A program made the translations under genes and the position numbers. From Planctomycetes bacterium GWF2_41_51 (GTDB lineage Bacteria; Planctomycetota; Phycisphaerae; Sedimentisphaerales; UBA12454), in contig MHXZ01000033.1 in the NCBI GenBank assembly GCA_001825665.1, forward strand, positions 1 through 42,721: 42,721 bases of DNA, written 5' to 3'. Below the pieces are notes generated by a model. It did not search any database and was not told where the DNA came from. It was given only the letters and a program-made list of their open reading frames with translations. Below, one piece after another: positions 18,843 to 27,700 of this stretch. Within the stretch, counting starts at the first letter, position 1, and every line of letters begins with the position of its first letter.

Positions 18843-19604
18843 TTAATTATTTGTTATTATATGAATTGCACTATCTACAACATGATGTTTATTAAGAAGA
18901 CTAGTTCTGTCTTTATTAGCTACGCTCCCATCAGCCATTAGAAATTGTCCTGTTTTTAAGTGCCTAAGAGCAAGCTTATCATAAGAATTTTCCGTAAAAG
19001 GTGAAAAATAGTAAAACTGCATTTCTGGCCCGTATGGCCTGATATACGGAGGATATAGATTTACCGAATCACCCCCTAATATAAATTCAGATGTCTTCAT
19101 GCTTTTGAGATCCTTACCATCGAAACCATGTCCGTCTTTTCGAACCAAACGGCCGGTATCAATTCTCCATGGATCCCAGGTACTTAGACCTCGACAAAGG
19201 GCATATGTAAACATAGTTTGATGGTTTAAAGGAATTTTCTTGTTTTCAATGGTCCTTTGATTAGGATTACCAATTGGGCATCTGAAGAAATTCATATCCA
19301 TTGCATATTTACCTTTTATCAACATCTCTGTCCAGAGAAGACCTGTATCGCTTCCTGGTGCACCTCCACCGATATAATTTTCCCACTTCTCGAAAAGGGG
19401 CGTAGCATAGCCGCCATGATCCATACTCCAGGCAATCTGCGAAATGCCGGTTTGCTTCATACGTGTCCCACAAACAATTTTCTGGCTTTGTTTGCGAGCC
19501 CTATTTAATGATGGTATAAGAATAGACAACAATAAAGCAATGATAGATATAACAACTAAAAGCTCAACCAGTGTAAATCCTTTATCCTTCGTTCTATTTT
19601 TCAT
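18843..19604 (-). CDS. Type II/IV pseudopilin-like protein with H-X9-DG end
   Basis: The 253-residue protein begins with a classic prepilin signal: a short basic leader, then GFTLVELLVVISIIALLLSI with Gly before the methylated Phe and Glu at +5. The exported part ends with RHLKTGQFLMADGSV, matching the H-X9-DG C-terminal signature of planctomycete and Lentisphaerota pseudopilins. The prepilin peptidase would cut after the Gly, leaving a membrane-anchored protein. These occur in dozens of copies near sugar-degrading genes with no proven job; a surface scaffold or export role is possible. It is flanked by strong hairpins and has its own promoter-like sequence, so it may be a separate unit. Confidence 0.87.
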   Translation of the reverse strand: MKNRTKDKGFTLVELLVVISIIALLLSILIPSLNRARKQSQKIVCGTRMKQTGISQIAWSMDHGGYATPLFEKWENYIGGGAPGSDTGLLWTEMLIKGKYAMDMNFFRCPIGNPNQRTIENKKIPLNHQTMFTYALCRGLSTWDPWRIDTGRLVRKDGHGFDGKDLKSMKTSEFILGGDSVNLYPPYIRPYGPEMQFYYFSPFTENSYDKLALRHLKTGQFLMADGSVANKDRTSLLNKHHVVDSAIHIITNN

Positions 19605-19622
19605 ATTTTATCCCAAAATAAA

Positions 19623-19631
19623 ATTATATCA
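19623..19631 (-). promoter_or_regulatory. Extended -10 promoter of the pseudopilin gene
   Basis: Read on the minus strand the sequence is TGATATAAT, a perfect extended -10 element (TGnTATAAT), about 19 bases before the pseudopilin start. No good -35 is seen at the right distance, which is common for extended -10 promoters. It implies a leader of roughly 12 bases. Confidence 0.45.
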
Positions 19632-19648
19632 TCTCAACTTCATAAGAG

Positions 19649-19683
19649 TTATGCGGGCAGTTTAAAGATGTCTGCCCGCATAA
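19649..19683. terminator. Strong 12-bp hairpin between two surface-protein genes
   Basis: TTATGCGGGCAG and CTGCCCGCATAA pair perfectly across an 11-base loop. The hairpin lies 16 bases after the stop of the DNRLRE/dockerin/CBM9 gene and before the pseudopilin promoter, the place of a terminator, but no clear T-run follows on the minus strand. It may terminate, or protect the 3' end of the messenger. Confidence 0.6.
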
Positions 19684-19698
19684 CATGCTACAATTTAT

Positions 19699-21285
19699 TT
19701 ATTCACAAATTAATTGAGAATATCGAACTACATTTTCAGCCTTGCCTATCTGTGCATTTGGGCATATCATTCCAAATGAACCACTGCTCTTGACGCTTAA
19801 AGTTATATCAAATCCTATTTTTGAACCTTGTTGCAGATTAGTTCTTACTGTGGTAGTTCCGTTAATACCGCCATAGTTATCGTATGGAATAAGTTTCATC
19901 TCATAGATTAGATGATCGTGGCCACTAATTACAGTACGATTAATTTTAGCTTCAATACCTGGATTACCTGTTTCCATAGGATAACCACCGAAAGGAACAC
20001 CTGTAGGCCATATAGCCCAAGTAGTGGCTAGATCGTTTCCCAAACCAACAGACACATGTTGAGCATTACTCCAAGTAAACAAAGGATTTGTTGGTATACG
20101 ATTGTAATAATCACCCTGAATAAACACTTCGATATTATCTTGAGCGTCCCAGTCGTAAGGAGAGCTTGTGTTCCAATACACAGGATCACTATCATCAACA
20201 ATAACGGCTGCATAAATTACATCATCTGTCGCACTGTACATCAAGCACATATAAGCATTGCTATAGTTCATTGGAAAGTCATAATATTCCTTATCTATTT
20301 TAATCCATTTAGAACCACACCAATTTGTTGGACTGTAATCAAATACAGGCCATTCGCTTAAATCACCATTTATTGTGACAGTTGCAGGAGCTGCTGATGC
20401 AAAATACATACTTACTCCTTCTGACGGCAGATCAGGACAAGGACCGCATTCCCTTGGATCATTGCAGTTTAACCATGTATCAGAAAGAACATCAAGATCT
20501 TTCAGGTTCACAGAACAATCTTTATTGATATCTCCTTTCATACCCAGTCCAGCCTGCCATATATCATCACAATCTTCTAATGTTACATAATCCACAACCA
20601 ATGTAGGAAAATCTGCCCCCCATTCATTGCTTTTGAATAGTCCTAAATCTAAATCAGGAACAGGATCACACTTGAGAAGAACCCCGGCGTTTGTTTGAGT
20701 TATCCATTCTTCAATAACCGAAGGTGGGAGAGTTATGTCTATATATCCCGTATCAGAACCTGTATTATATTCGAATGTAGTCAAAGGTTCTGCCGCATAA
20801 TCAACACCAGGCGTGCTCAAACCTGCACTTCCAGCCCAAGGGAGTGAACCCGTCCAATCTGGTTCTTCACCTGATTGACTTTTGTAAGCCCAGCATACGT
20901 CCCATTCTACCCACCCAGCATTTGCGGCAAGTATTTTATGTACACCAACATTAATAGTACCGCCTGAATATACGCTAGTATATGTACCGGCTCTGAATAA
21001 ACGTAACTTCGCTGAAGTAATCACTCTATTTTGAATACCTGCCAGACTTGAAACATCAAAATAAAGAATACTTCTTTGCTCATCTGAATATTCACTATTT
21101 CCGCCTACCTGAATATACATCCAAAAGCAATCTTCTCCAGTATTGTGATTAGTCTGACTTGAAATAAGTGTATCATACATGGGATTGAATGAGGCTGTGC
21201 CTGTACCAGCAAAACCTAATTGTGCTATTGCCGAAAAAATAATCATGCCAATTATAAGCAATGCATTTATGTATTTAAGTTTCAT
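19699..21285 (-). CDS. Secreted DNRLRE / dockerin-like / CBM9-like protein
   Basis: The 528-residue secreted protein has a leader ending near residue 26 (AQLGFAG). Parts in order: a DNRLRE-type domain (about 30-232, with LPWAGSAGLSTPGVDY, the motif shared with the two large putative glycosidases); a dockerin-like repeat in the middle (about 238-275, GDINKDCSVNLKDLDVLSD); a Cys-rich linker (CNDPRECGPCPD); and a CBM9-like domain (about 290-528, with INGDLSEWPVFD and WDAQDNIEVFIQGDYYN). There is no catalytic domain, so it is probably a binding or structural surface protein. A dockerin-like repeat placed internally is unusual. GGAAGGG precedes the start. A strong hairpin follows the stop. Confidence 0.82.
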   Translation of the reverse strand: MKLKYINALLIIGMIIFSAIAQLGFAGTGTASFNPMYDTLISSQTNHNTGEDCFWMYIQVGGNSEYSDEQRSILYFDVSSLAGIQNRVITSAKLRLFRAGTYTSVYSGGTINVGVHKILAANAGWVEWDVCWAYKSQSGEEPDWTGSLPWAGSAGLSTPGVDYAAEPLTTFEYNTGSDTGYIDITLPPSVIEEWITQTNAGVLLKCDPVPDLDLGLFKSNEWGADFPTLVVDYVTLEDCDDIWQAGLGMKGDINKDCSVNLKDLDVLSDTWLNCNDPRECGPCPDLPSEGVSMYFASAAPATVTINGDLSEWPVFDYSPTNWCGSKWIKIDKEYYDFPMNYSNAYMCLMYSATDDVIYAAVIVDDSDPVYWNTSSPYDWDAQDNIEVFIQGDYYNRIPTNPLFTWSNAQHVSVGLGNDLATTWAIWPTGVPFGGYPMETGNPGIEAKINRTVISGHDHLIYEMKLIPYDNYGGINGTTTVRTNLQQGSKIGFDITLSVKSSGSFGMICPNAQIGKAENVVRYSQLICE

Positions 21286-21344
21286 AATTTACCCTTCCAA
21301 AGAAAACATGCATCTCTATAAATTTTTATAACAACTCATCCTTA

Positions 21345-22136
21345 TTACGGATTATTGCTCATCATATATTGTTCGGCAAACTCCGCAAAATCAAGAAAAT
21401 CAATAATACAATCTTTGTTAAGATCACCAGGCATTCCCTGCCCCGCCTCCCAGATTTGTTCACAAGTCAATATAAAAGGTGCGGGTTCGGCATCAGTAGT
21501 TACTTTTATATTTTCAATTGCACAAAAAATTTCATCTGGAATATTGTCACCTGGATAAGCATCCCAGCAACGAATCTCAATGCATTTCAAATTATTATTT
21601 GGGCTAAACTCGTATGCAAATGGCGTAACATCATAAGAAGCATAACTTAGAGAGGACATATAATACAATGTATCTGGGACATCCACTGTTCCTGCAAATA
21701 TACTGAATTGAGGCATATCACCATAACCAATATAACCCTCATAACCAAATTCAATTTTTGTAATTACCTCGCCTTCCGGCGCAAACCATCTGGCTCCGGT
21801 ATAATAATGCTCGCCTTCAGGAATAAAATAATCGGGGCTATTTACATTTGGATCAGCATAACCACCTGGTTGTCTAAGAGGTGAAACAACCCAAAGCATT
21901 GCATCGTGTCCCAACATCCGCATGAGTTTAGGATTTGTTGAGTGATATTCTATAGGCTGCCATTCATAATGACCAGGTTCATAATACCCCGGCCAAGAAC
22001 CACCTAAATCTCCCGACCATACTCCCAAGCCAGGAGAGCCACCGACGTAATCATACACGGCAGCACCGGCATATGTCATAGCTAAAAAAATAATGAAATG
22101 ACCCATGTATATTTTAATCTTTAGATGTTTTTCCAT
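21345..22136 (-). CDS. Secreted surface protein ending in a dockerin-like repeat
   Basis: The 263-residue protein has a signal peptide (HFIIFLAMTYAGA) and then a domain starting AVYDYVGGSPGLGVWSGD. Distinct motifs follow: RMLGHDAMLWVVSP, YFIPEGEHYYTGARWFAPEG, EVITKIEFGYEG and FSIFAGT. The C-terminus is a single dockerin-like repeat (CEQIWEAGQGMPGDLNKDC, then IIDFLDFAEFAEQYM). The central domain is clearly related to the next gene (22269-22973), which carries a PEP-CTERM tail instead. Function unknown; a surface-displayed binding domain is likely. The ATG at 22136 has GGAG upstream; a TTG 15 bases earlier is possible but has no spacing for a ribosome site. Confidence 0.8.
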   Translation of the reverse strand: MEKHLKIKIYMGHFIIFLAMTYAGAAVYDYVGGSPGLGVWSGDLGGSWPGYYEPGHYEWQPIEYHSTNPKLMRMLGHDAMLWVVSPLRQPGGYADPNVNSPDYFIPEGEHYYTGARWFAPEGEVITKIEFGYEGYIGYGDMPQFSIFAGTVDVPDTLYYMSSLSYASYDVTPFAYEFSPNNNLKCIEIRCWDAYPGDNIPDEIFCAIENIKVTTDAEPAPFILTCEQIWEAGQGMPGDLNKDCIIDFLDFAEFAEQYMMSNNP

Positions 22137-22228
22137 TTTGCAATTCTCCAAATAATTAAGAAGAAATATAAAAACTACAATAAAACCATACCCTTACACC
22201 AGTCGTAAATCGAGATACTTTACAAATA

Positions 22229-22250
22229 GCTGGGCTCATAAGAGCCCAGC
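22229..22250 (-). terminator. Hairpin after the PEP-CTERM gene
   Basis: GCTGGGCTC and GAGCCCAGC form a perfect 9-bp GC-rich stem with a 4-base loop (ATAA), 18 bases beyond the PEP-CTERM gene stop. On the minus strand it is followed by TATTTGT, a weak T-rich tract. It fits a terminator separating the two paralogous surface-protein genes. Confidence 0.6.
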
Positions 22251-22268
22251 CTAATTACATATTAAATC

Positions 22269-22973
22269 TTATACTTTTCGTCTTGAAATAAAGCTAAAGA
22301 GGCTAATAGCCAAAAGTGTCATTGTAGTCGGTTCTGGAATAGCTGTTGTTACTTTTATGTTCTCAAATGCTGCACCCAAACAATCATCCATACGATCCCC
22401 AGCAAATAATTCCCAAACATTTACTTGAATTGACTTTATGCCTTCGGCCACATCAAACGTAAGTTCAAATGGAACCAATGTCCATGATGAGTATTCCAGA
22501 TTGGACATATATGAAAGCGTATTTGGCGATGTAGCACCGGCATAGATACTAAATTGTGGAAAAGAATGTCCCTCGTGACCACCTCCACCAAAAGTACCGG
22601 AATATGCAAATTCGATTTTAGTGATTACTTCGCCTTCTGGGGCTGTCCACATCGCACCCACAACCTCATGCTGTCCTTCGGGAAGATAATAGTAATAATT
22701 ATCTGGATCCGGGTCTGCATAACCCCATGTAGTATTGAAGATTGGACCAACTGACCAAAACATCTTATCGTGCCCCAGCATCCTTGTTAATTGGCTACCA
22801 CCGCCAGTATGAGATTCAACTTTTTCCCACATATAATGACCATTGTTGTCTCCCGACCATACCCCCAGCGCCCCTGCGCCAGAATAGTCATAAACGCCAG
22901 CATTAGCAAACATTGCCATGACCAGCAAAGAGACAATAAAAACACAAACACTCAAACCATTAACTTTCTTCAT
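22269..22973 (-). CDS. PEP-CTERM surface protein
   Basis: The 234-residue protein has a signal peptide (VCVFIVSLLVMAMFANA), a beta-rich domain (AGVYDYSGAGALGVWSGD, LTRMLGHDKMFWSVGP, YYYYLPEGQHEVVGAMWTAP, GEVITKIEFAYSG) and a PEP-CTERM sorting signal at the end: IPEPTTMTLLAISLFSFI followed by RRKV. Such tails are recognised by an exosortase, which is not in this window. Its domain is homologous to that of the neighbouring dockerin-tailed protein. GGAGG precedes the start. It may be an extracellular matrix or glycan-binding protein; nothing indicates an enzyme. Confidence 0.87.
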   Translation of the reverse strand: MKKVNGLSVCVFIVSLLVMAMFANAGVYDYSGAGALGVWSGDNNGHYMWEKVESHTGGGSQLTRMLGHDKMFWSVGPIFNTTWGYADPDPDNYYYYLPEGQHEVVGAMWTAPEGEVITKIEFAYSGTFGGGGHEGHSFPQFSIYAGATSPNTLSYMSNLEYSSWTLVPFELTFDVAEGIKSIQVNVWELFAGDRMDDCLGAAFENIKVTTAIPEPTTMTLLAISLFSFISRRKV

Positions 22974-23074
22974 TTTACTTCCTCCAGAAAAAAAACTTCA
23001 AACATATATAATCCTTAAACAACAAGTTTATGGATTCAAGCTTTCTATCATTAAATATAAAACTATCAGAAAAT

Positions 23075-23104
23075 ATCACAGTTGTTATTTATTTAAACTG
23101 TGAT
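23075..23104 (-). terminator. Hairpin overlapping the stop of the regulator gene
   Basis: ATCACAGTT and AACTGTGAT make a perfect 9-bp stem; the regulator stop codon lies in the loop. On the minus strand it is followed by ATTTTCTG, a weak tract; on the plus strand by six T residues. It could end the regulator transcript, but no plus-strand gene needs it. Confidence 0.35.
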
Positions 23105-24248
23105 TGTTTTTTATTCCAGTCGGATTATAACTGACTGCCTTATCAATAACCGCACGAACATCAGAGTGAAATTCGCTAATACTAGGCGCATACAGTACAG
23201 GAACAGGCAATACAATTTCTATAGAGCCTTCCGATTTGCCATCCAGCCTGTCAAATATCAATTCGGCGGCTCGTTCTCCCATAAATTTAAAATCTGGATT
23301 TGTTGTGGGCCAGTCCTCAGTTCGACCATTTGCAGCATTATCAAAGCCTATCAGTATTACATCTTCAGGGACTTTATAGCCTTTTGCCCGCAAAAATCTT
23401 ATAGCTAACGGGACATAATTATCATAAGGTAATATGATCGCATCAGCATTAATTTCAGAAGAAACAAGCTTCGTAAGAGCATTAAAGAAATTCTGCATAC
23501 CAGTATCATTGATATCATCGAAAGACAAAACATACTCTAAATCGCTTTTTCCTGCTTCGGCAAATGCTTTTTTATACCCTATCACCCTGTCTTGTACAGA
23601 TCTGCTGATATAATTCGTTCCGGCCTTAAGCATCGCGATTTTCTTTCGACCAGATTGTATTAAACTTTTGGTCAATTGGTATGTAGCTGTTACATTATCA
23701 AAAATAATGTGCGGACGTTTCATATCTGGCTTATATAAATCGACTACCACTATATTAAAATCCAACAACTCCCTTGCAAGATAATCCTCTGCTCCTTGTG
23801 GCCGCTGGGTATTTGGGAAAAGTACCACACCCTCACAGCCTCTGTTTTTCATTGATAAAATCTGCGATTTTTCTTCTTCAATATTCCATTCACTTTTGGC
23901 TAACTCTAAAATAGCACCTTTTTCCCTGACCACTTTTTCAATGCCCTCAAGGAGTTGAAAAGAAATGTGATCATGAAGAACACTTGCAACAAAACCAATT
24001 CTCTTCTCTTTAATGCCCTTTATTTGAGTATTCACAGGTGGGAGTTCCTCAACATATATGCCACTACCACGTCTTTTAGTAACCGCCCCCTCAGCAGCAA
24101 GAATTTCTATTGCCTTGCCGACTGTCGGCGAACTAACATTATAACGAGAAGCCAGTTCCTTAACTGTTGGCAACTTTTGCCCTTTCTTTACGCCAACTAC
24201 GTAGTCGGTTCTAATTTTTTTCTGCAATACTGCTGTTACGTTCGTCAT
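23085..24248 (-). CDS. GntR-LacI hybrid transcriptional regulator
   Basis: The 387-residue regulator has an N-terminal GntR-type winged helix (about 10-68: GQKLPTVKELASRYNVSSPT, then VGKAIEILAAEGAV and RRGSGIYVEE) joined to a LacI/periplasmic-binding-like sensor domain (about 82-370: RIGFVASVLHDHISFQLLEG, CEGVVLFPNTQ, VPEDVILIGFDNAANGR). The layout is that of Bacillus AraR, so it probably represses until a sugar binds. It diverges from the plus-strand cluster and has its own promoter with TTGACA and TAAAAT 17 bases apart. GAGGT precedes the start. It is the likely switch for both sugar clusters; the ligand is unknown. Confidence 0.88.
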   Translation of the reverse strand: MTNVTAVLQKKIRTDYVVGVKKGQKLPTVKELASRYNVSSPTVGKAIEILAAEGAVTKRRGSGIYVEELPPVNTQIKGIKEKRIGFVASVLHDHISFQLLEGIEKVVREKGAILELAKSEWNIEEEKSQILSMKNRGCEGVVLFPNTQRPQGAEDYLARELLDFNIVVVDLYKPDMKRPHIIFDNVTATYQLTKSLIQSGRKKIAMLKAGTNYISRSVQDRVIGYKKAFAEAGKSDLEYVLSFDDINDTGMQNFFNALTKLVSSEINADAIILPYDNYVPLAIRFLRAKGYKVPEDVILIGFDNAANGRTEDWPTTNPDFKFMGERAAELIFDRLDGKSEGSIEIVLPVPVLYAPSISEFHSDVRAVIDKAVSYNPTGIKNNHSLNK

Positions 24249-24266
24249 TATTTACCTCATAAAAGA

Positions 24267-24295
24267 ATTTTATTTAATTCACACAAAAATGTCAA
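24267..24295 (-). promoter_or_regulatory. Promoter of the regulator gene
   Basis: Read on the minus strand, TTGACA (24290-24295) and TAAAAT (24267-24272) are 17 bases apart, a near-perfect housekeeping promoter. It would start transcription about 12 bases before the regulator ATG. Confidence 0.65.
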
Positions 24296-24327
24296 GCAAA
24301 TAATTTAATGCTAAACAATTTTTTCTT

Positions 24328-24356
24328 TTGACAACACCTTTCCTACTTGATATATT
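24328..24356 (+). promoter_or_regulatory. Promoter of the plus-strand sugar cluster
   Basis: TTGACA (24328-24333), a 17-base spacer and TATATT (24351-24356) form a near-consensus housekeeping promoter facing the 1702-residue gene. Its -35 box faces that of the regulator promoter, with 32 bases between them, so one bound repressor could block both. Confidence 0.65.
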
Positions 24357-24444
24357 TACTTCCTATACTAAGCATAGAAATAAATTGCTTATTAAATAAT
24401 AAAGACCTATTAATTACCAATACTATGTTTACTACTTTCTTTGA

Positions 24445-24456
24445 TTGTATACACAA
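24445..24456. promoter_or_regulatory. Possible operator palindrome
   Basis: TTGTATACACAA has inverted TTGT/ACAA arms around four bases, similar in style to AraR operators. It lies about 90 bases downstream of the plus-strand -10 box, a position from which a repressor could block elongation. No second clear copy was found in the window, so this is tentative. Confidence 0.25.
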
Positions 24457-24690
24457 CCAAGAATCTTAAACGATGTGTATTTTGTTATTATAGGACAAGT
24501 AAATTTAATAATCTTACATACTGATTATAATAATAATATCAAATCATTCTAATGTTTTAAATGAAGTAAATATGTTTTCTTTAAACTTTTACTTTGTTTC
24601 AATAATAATTTAAAAAAATGAATTAAATTTACAACTTTTTGGATTAGGATTCGCATTTTTAAACCAATAAGAGACTATATTCTATCTTTT

Positions 24691-24698
24691 AAGGAGGT
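24691..24698 (+). promoter_or_regulatory. Full-consensus ribosome binding site
   Basis: AAGGAGGT lies five bases before the ATG at 24704, the strongest ribosome site in the window. It fixes the start of the 1702-residue protein and suggests high expression when induced. Confidence 0.85.
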
Positions 24699-24703
24699 AA
24701 AAC

Positions 24704-27700
24704 ATGAAAAACTCAAAAATCTTAAATGCCTCTTGCCTGCTCATCTTTGTTTTTGTTTGCTCGTCGTTAGCTGAAATCGCCACTTTTAATGCCAATACTG
24801 GAATTGAGGATACCTTTATAGATGGTTATGTTGGTGGCCAACACGACATCTGGGGAGATTACAGATACCTGCAATGCGGCAACTTATCAGGTTATGGCGA
24901 ACAAAAAATTATCCTTCACTTCAATGTTTCAGGTTTGATTGGTAAATACAAGAGCGTTGATTCACTTCAATTAAGGTTATACGTGGCAGGTGGTAATCCA
25001 GCTTATGATCAAGGAATAGTAAATATAGGCATTTACGAAATCTGCACCGCAGATACCGATTGGCTTGAAACTACCGCAACTTGGGCATATAAAGAACAAC
25101 TTGGAAATTCTGGTAATGATTATGCAGGCTCTTACTCTTGGGTTGGTAGTGCAGGGTTGGGTACATCCGCAACAGATTATGTCACCGATCCTCTTTACGC
25201 ATTTGATTGTAATCTTATAACTGATGTTGGCTTTATTGACATCGACTTACCTGTTTCATTAATTGAAACTTGGACAAAAAGTACAAATGCAGGATTACTT
25301 ATTAAATGCACAATCCTGCCCGATAGGGATATTGCACATTTCAATAGCTCGGAATGTGGAAGCAGCTACTATGGCCCAAACCTGCTCGTTACTTATACGC
25401 CACTTATTAATACCGAAACTATTACCTTCGATTCTCAAAGTGGCATGGAAGATGTATACATACATGAAATGTATCCGACAGTAAACTGCAATGACTCCAC
25501 TCGGCTATGGATAGGTTCATATAATGATTATGACATCAAATCATTGATAAAGTTCGATGTTCGCTCTCTCAGTGATATAAATGACATCAATATAAGTTCT
25601 GCTAAATTAACCCTCTTTTATAATGATACTCCTACTATTGATGTAAATTTCCCTATTGGCATTTATAAAGTTTTAGCCGCAAATGCAGATTGGGATCAAT
25701 CCACGGCAACATGGAGAAACAAAAATCAGACAACATCTACGCCTTGGGCTGGCAGCTATGGATTAAACACTCCTGTTACAGATTATAATATACAAAGCCT
25801 TGGAATATTCTTCTATGACCATAATAAAGTATATCCATCCACTGTTGATGTAAACATTCCTGCCCATGTAATTAAAGATTGGATTAATAATCCTAATTCC
25901 AATGGCGGCTTTCTGCTGAAATACCTTGGCAATGATCCAAATGCTTATGCTCAATTCTACGACTCACTTTATGCCAGCAACATAGGACCAAAACTAAGCA
26001 TAACATATACAGCACCGTGGCAGACAAAACCGATTGAGCTGCTGACCGGCAAAGCAGAAGCTCATACGCCTCAAGTAACTGCCGCAAACCAGAGTAATTT
26101 CACGGGATGGACAGTTTCCGGTACGAAAAGTGCAACCGGCACTTTAACAAACAGTTCAGATTTGCAATTATGGCGAAGCACTGTTGCCAAGCTTGCTATA
26201 ACAGTGCCTACTTCGGATAGCAATATAACCTTGACTCCACCATCACCGGGAATATCTATTTCGTCCGGTGATAATATAGACATCTGGGTTTACGGCCCCA
26301 GTTATGGGTCGCCCACAATATCGATGAACCTTACAAGTGGAGGCAGCCCATTTACAGTAACCATGGTTGGTAATGTTTCAAATTATCTCGGTAATCCATG
26401 GTGGACGATGTTCCATGGTAAAATACCTGCAGGTAAAACATTTCCTGTAAAGCTGGTGTCCATAGCTTTTGATAATCTAACAAACGGTAGTGACGTTCTG
26501 TATTGGGATGCGATAAGTTTTTATACAGATACAACCTCGCCTGCCAATCCATCCTTGGGTACACTTTCGTTCCCGACCACGACGGATACCATATTGCCGT
26601 CTATAAACGCGGGCACCTCATATACCAATTCGGTACAAGTGGTTGACAGCAACACATGGAATTTCAAGTATGTCGGCAGTGACTGTAATGTTACCTACAC
26701 TTACCATGCAGCGACAGGTACGCTAAACGATATAACTGGAAACTATAATGACGTGTACACTTTTTATCCTACAATCAACGGCGGTATTGTTGCGAACGTC
26801 GGTGGTGAAAGTTTTACTCCCGATTCCCCCGGAACTCCACAATTACTTTCTTCTACACTTGTATCAGGAGATAATTATCTTTACACATGGTGGCAATTGA
26901 CCAAAAACGGCCAAACTATACAATACGACCTTACGTTCCAGATAAAAGGCAAAACTCTAGTCATAAGAGCAAGAAATCCTGACAAAAATGTTATAACCGA
27001 ATTTAGAATAGGCCGTACGTCTACATCAGCGGATTATAAGCTATTCCCAATGCCGTTTTGGGAAAATCGTCAGGCAGAACGCCCACAGATTTTAATGATG
27101 ACTGGCGGTCTGTTCTTTACTGCTATGCTAGATTGGTACGAGACTCTCGCGTCTCGCTTTATGTTCGATAGCAGCCCTCGCGATGGCACTGGTACGGTGA
27201 TGGTAAGCAATAAGGCGTACTACGGATATCCCAAAACAGACGGCACCTTAAACCCGATCAGAGAGCGATTACTCATAACCGTATCAGACAAGATTGCTGA
27301 AGTACTGCCGAATATACCAAATCCGCCTTCGCCAAATGGCAGCACGACATCTAATCTTCTTTATGTCTGCCGCGATTTCTGCTTATTGGACCCGCTGGAT
27401 ATTGACTATGAAATTGCTTTATGGCAACTTCTCAAGGCTTATGGAGTAAATGACATGCTTATTCATTTTACTCCAGATATGTTTAAAACCCCAGTGGCAA
27501 ACATGAATGGTTTTTCTCTTACAACTGATGCGGGATTGCCATTTGGCGGAGACGATGCCGTGATACGGCTGGTGGATGAACTTCAAACATTAGGCTACAA
27601 GTTCGGAGTATATACAGATTATAGAATTATTCATCCGCTTAGCAAAGAGTTTTCAAATGACCTTGTCGCTCTTGATCGAGGTGATCACAATTCTGACTGG

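Larger units (their letters stand above)
24249..24703. other. Divergent control region between regulator and plus-strand cluster
   Basis: This 455-bp AT-rich gap holds two outward-facing promoters (24267-24295 and 24328-24356), a TTGT-ATAC-ACAA palindrome and a strong ribosome site at its right end. The plus-strand leader would be about 340 bases. No open frame or recognised riboswitch was found in it. Confidence 0.65.

Noticed and set aside
23075-23104. Plus-strand terminator with six T residues
   Set aside because: No plus-strand gene lies upstream, so the T-run is probably incidental; the hairpin is kept only as a weak minus-strand terminator.
24445-24456. Firm operator call for TTGTATACACAA
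   Set aside because: Only one clear copy was found and such short AT-rich palindromes arise by chance; kept as low confidence.
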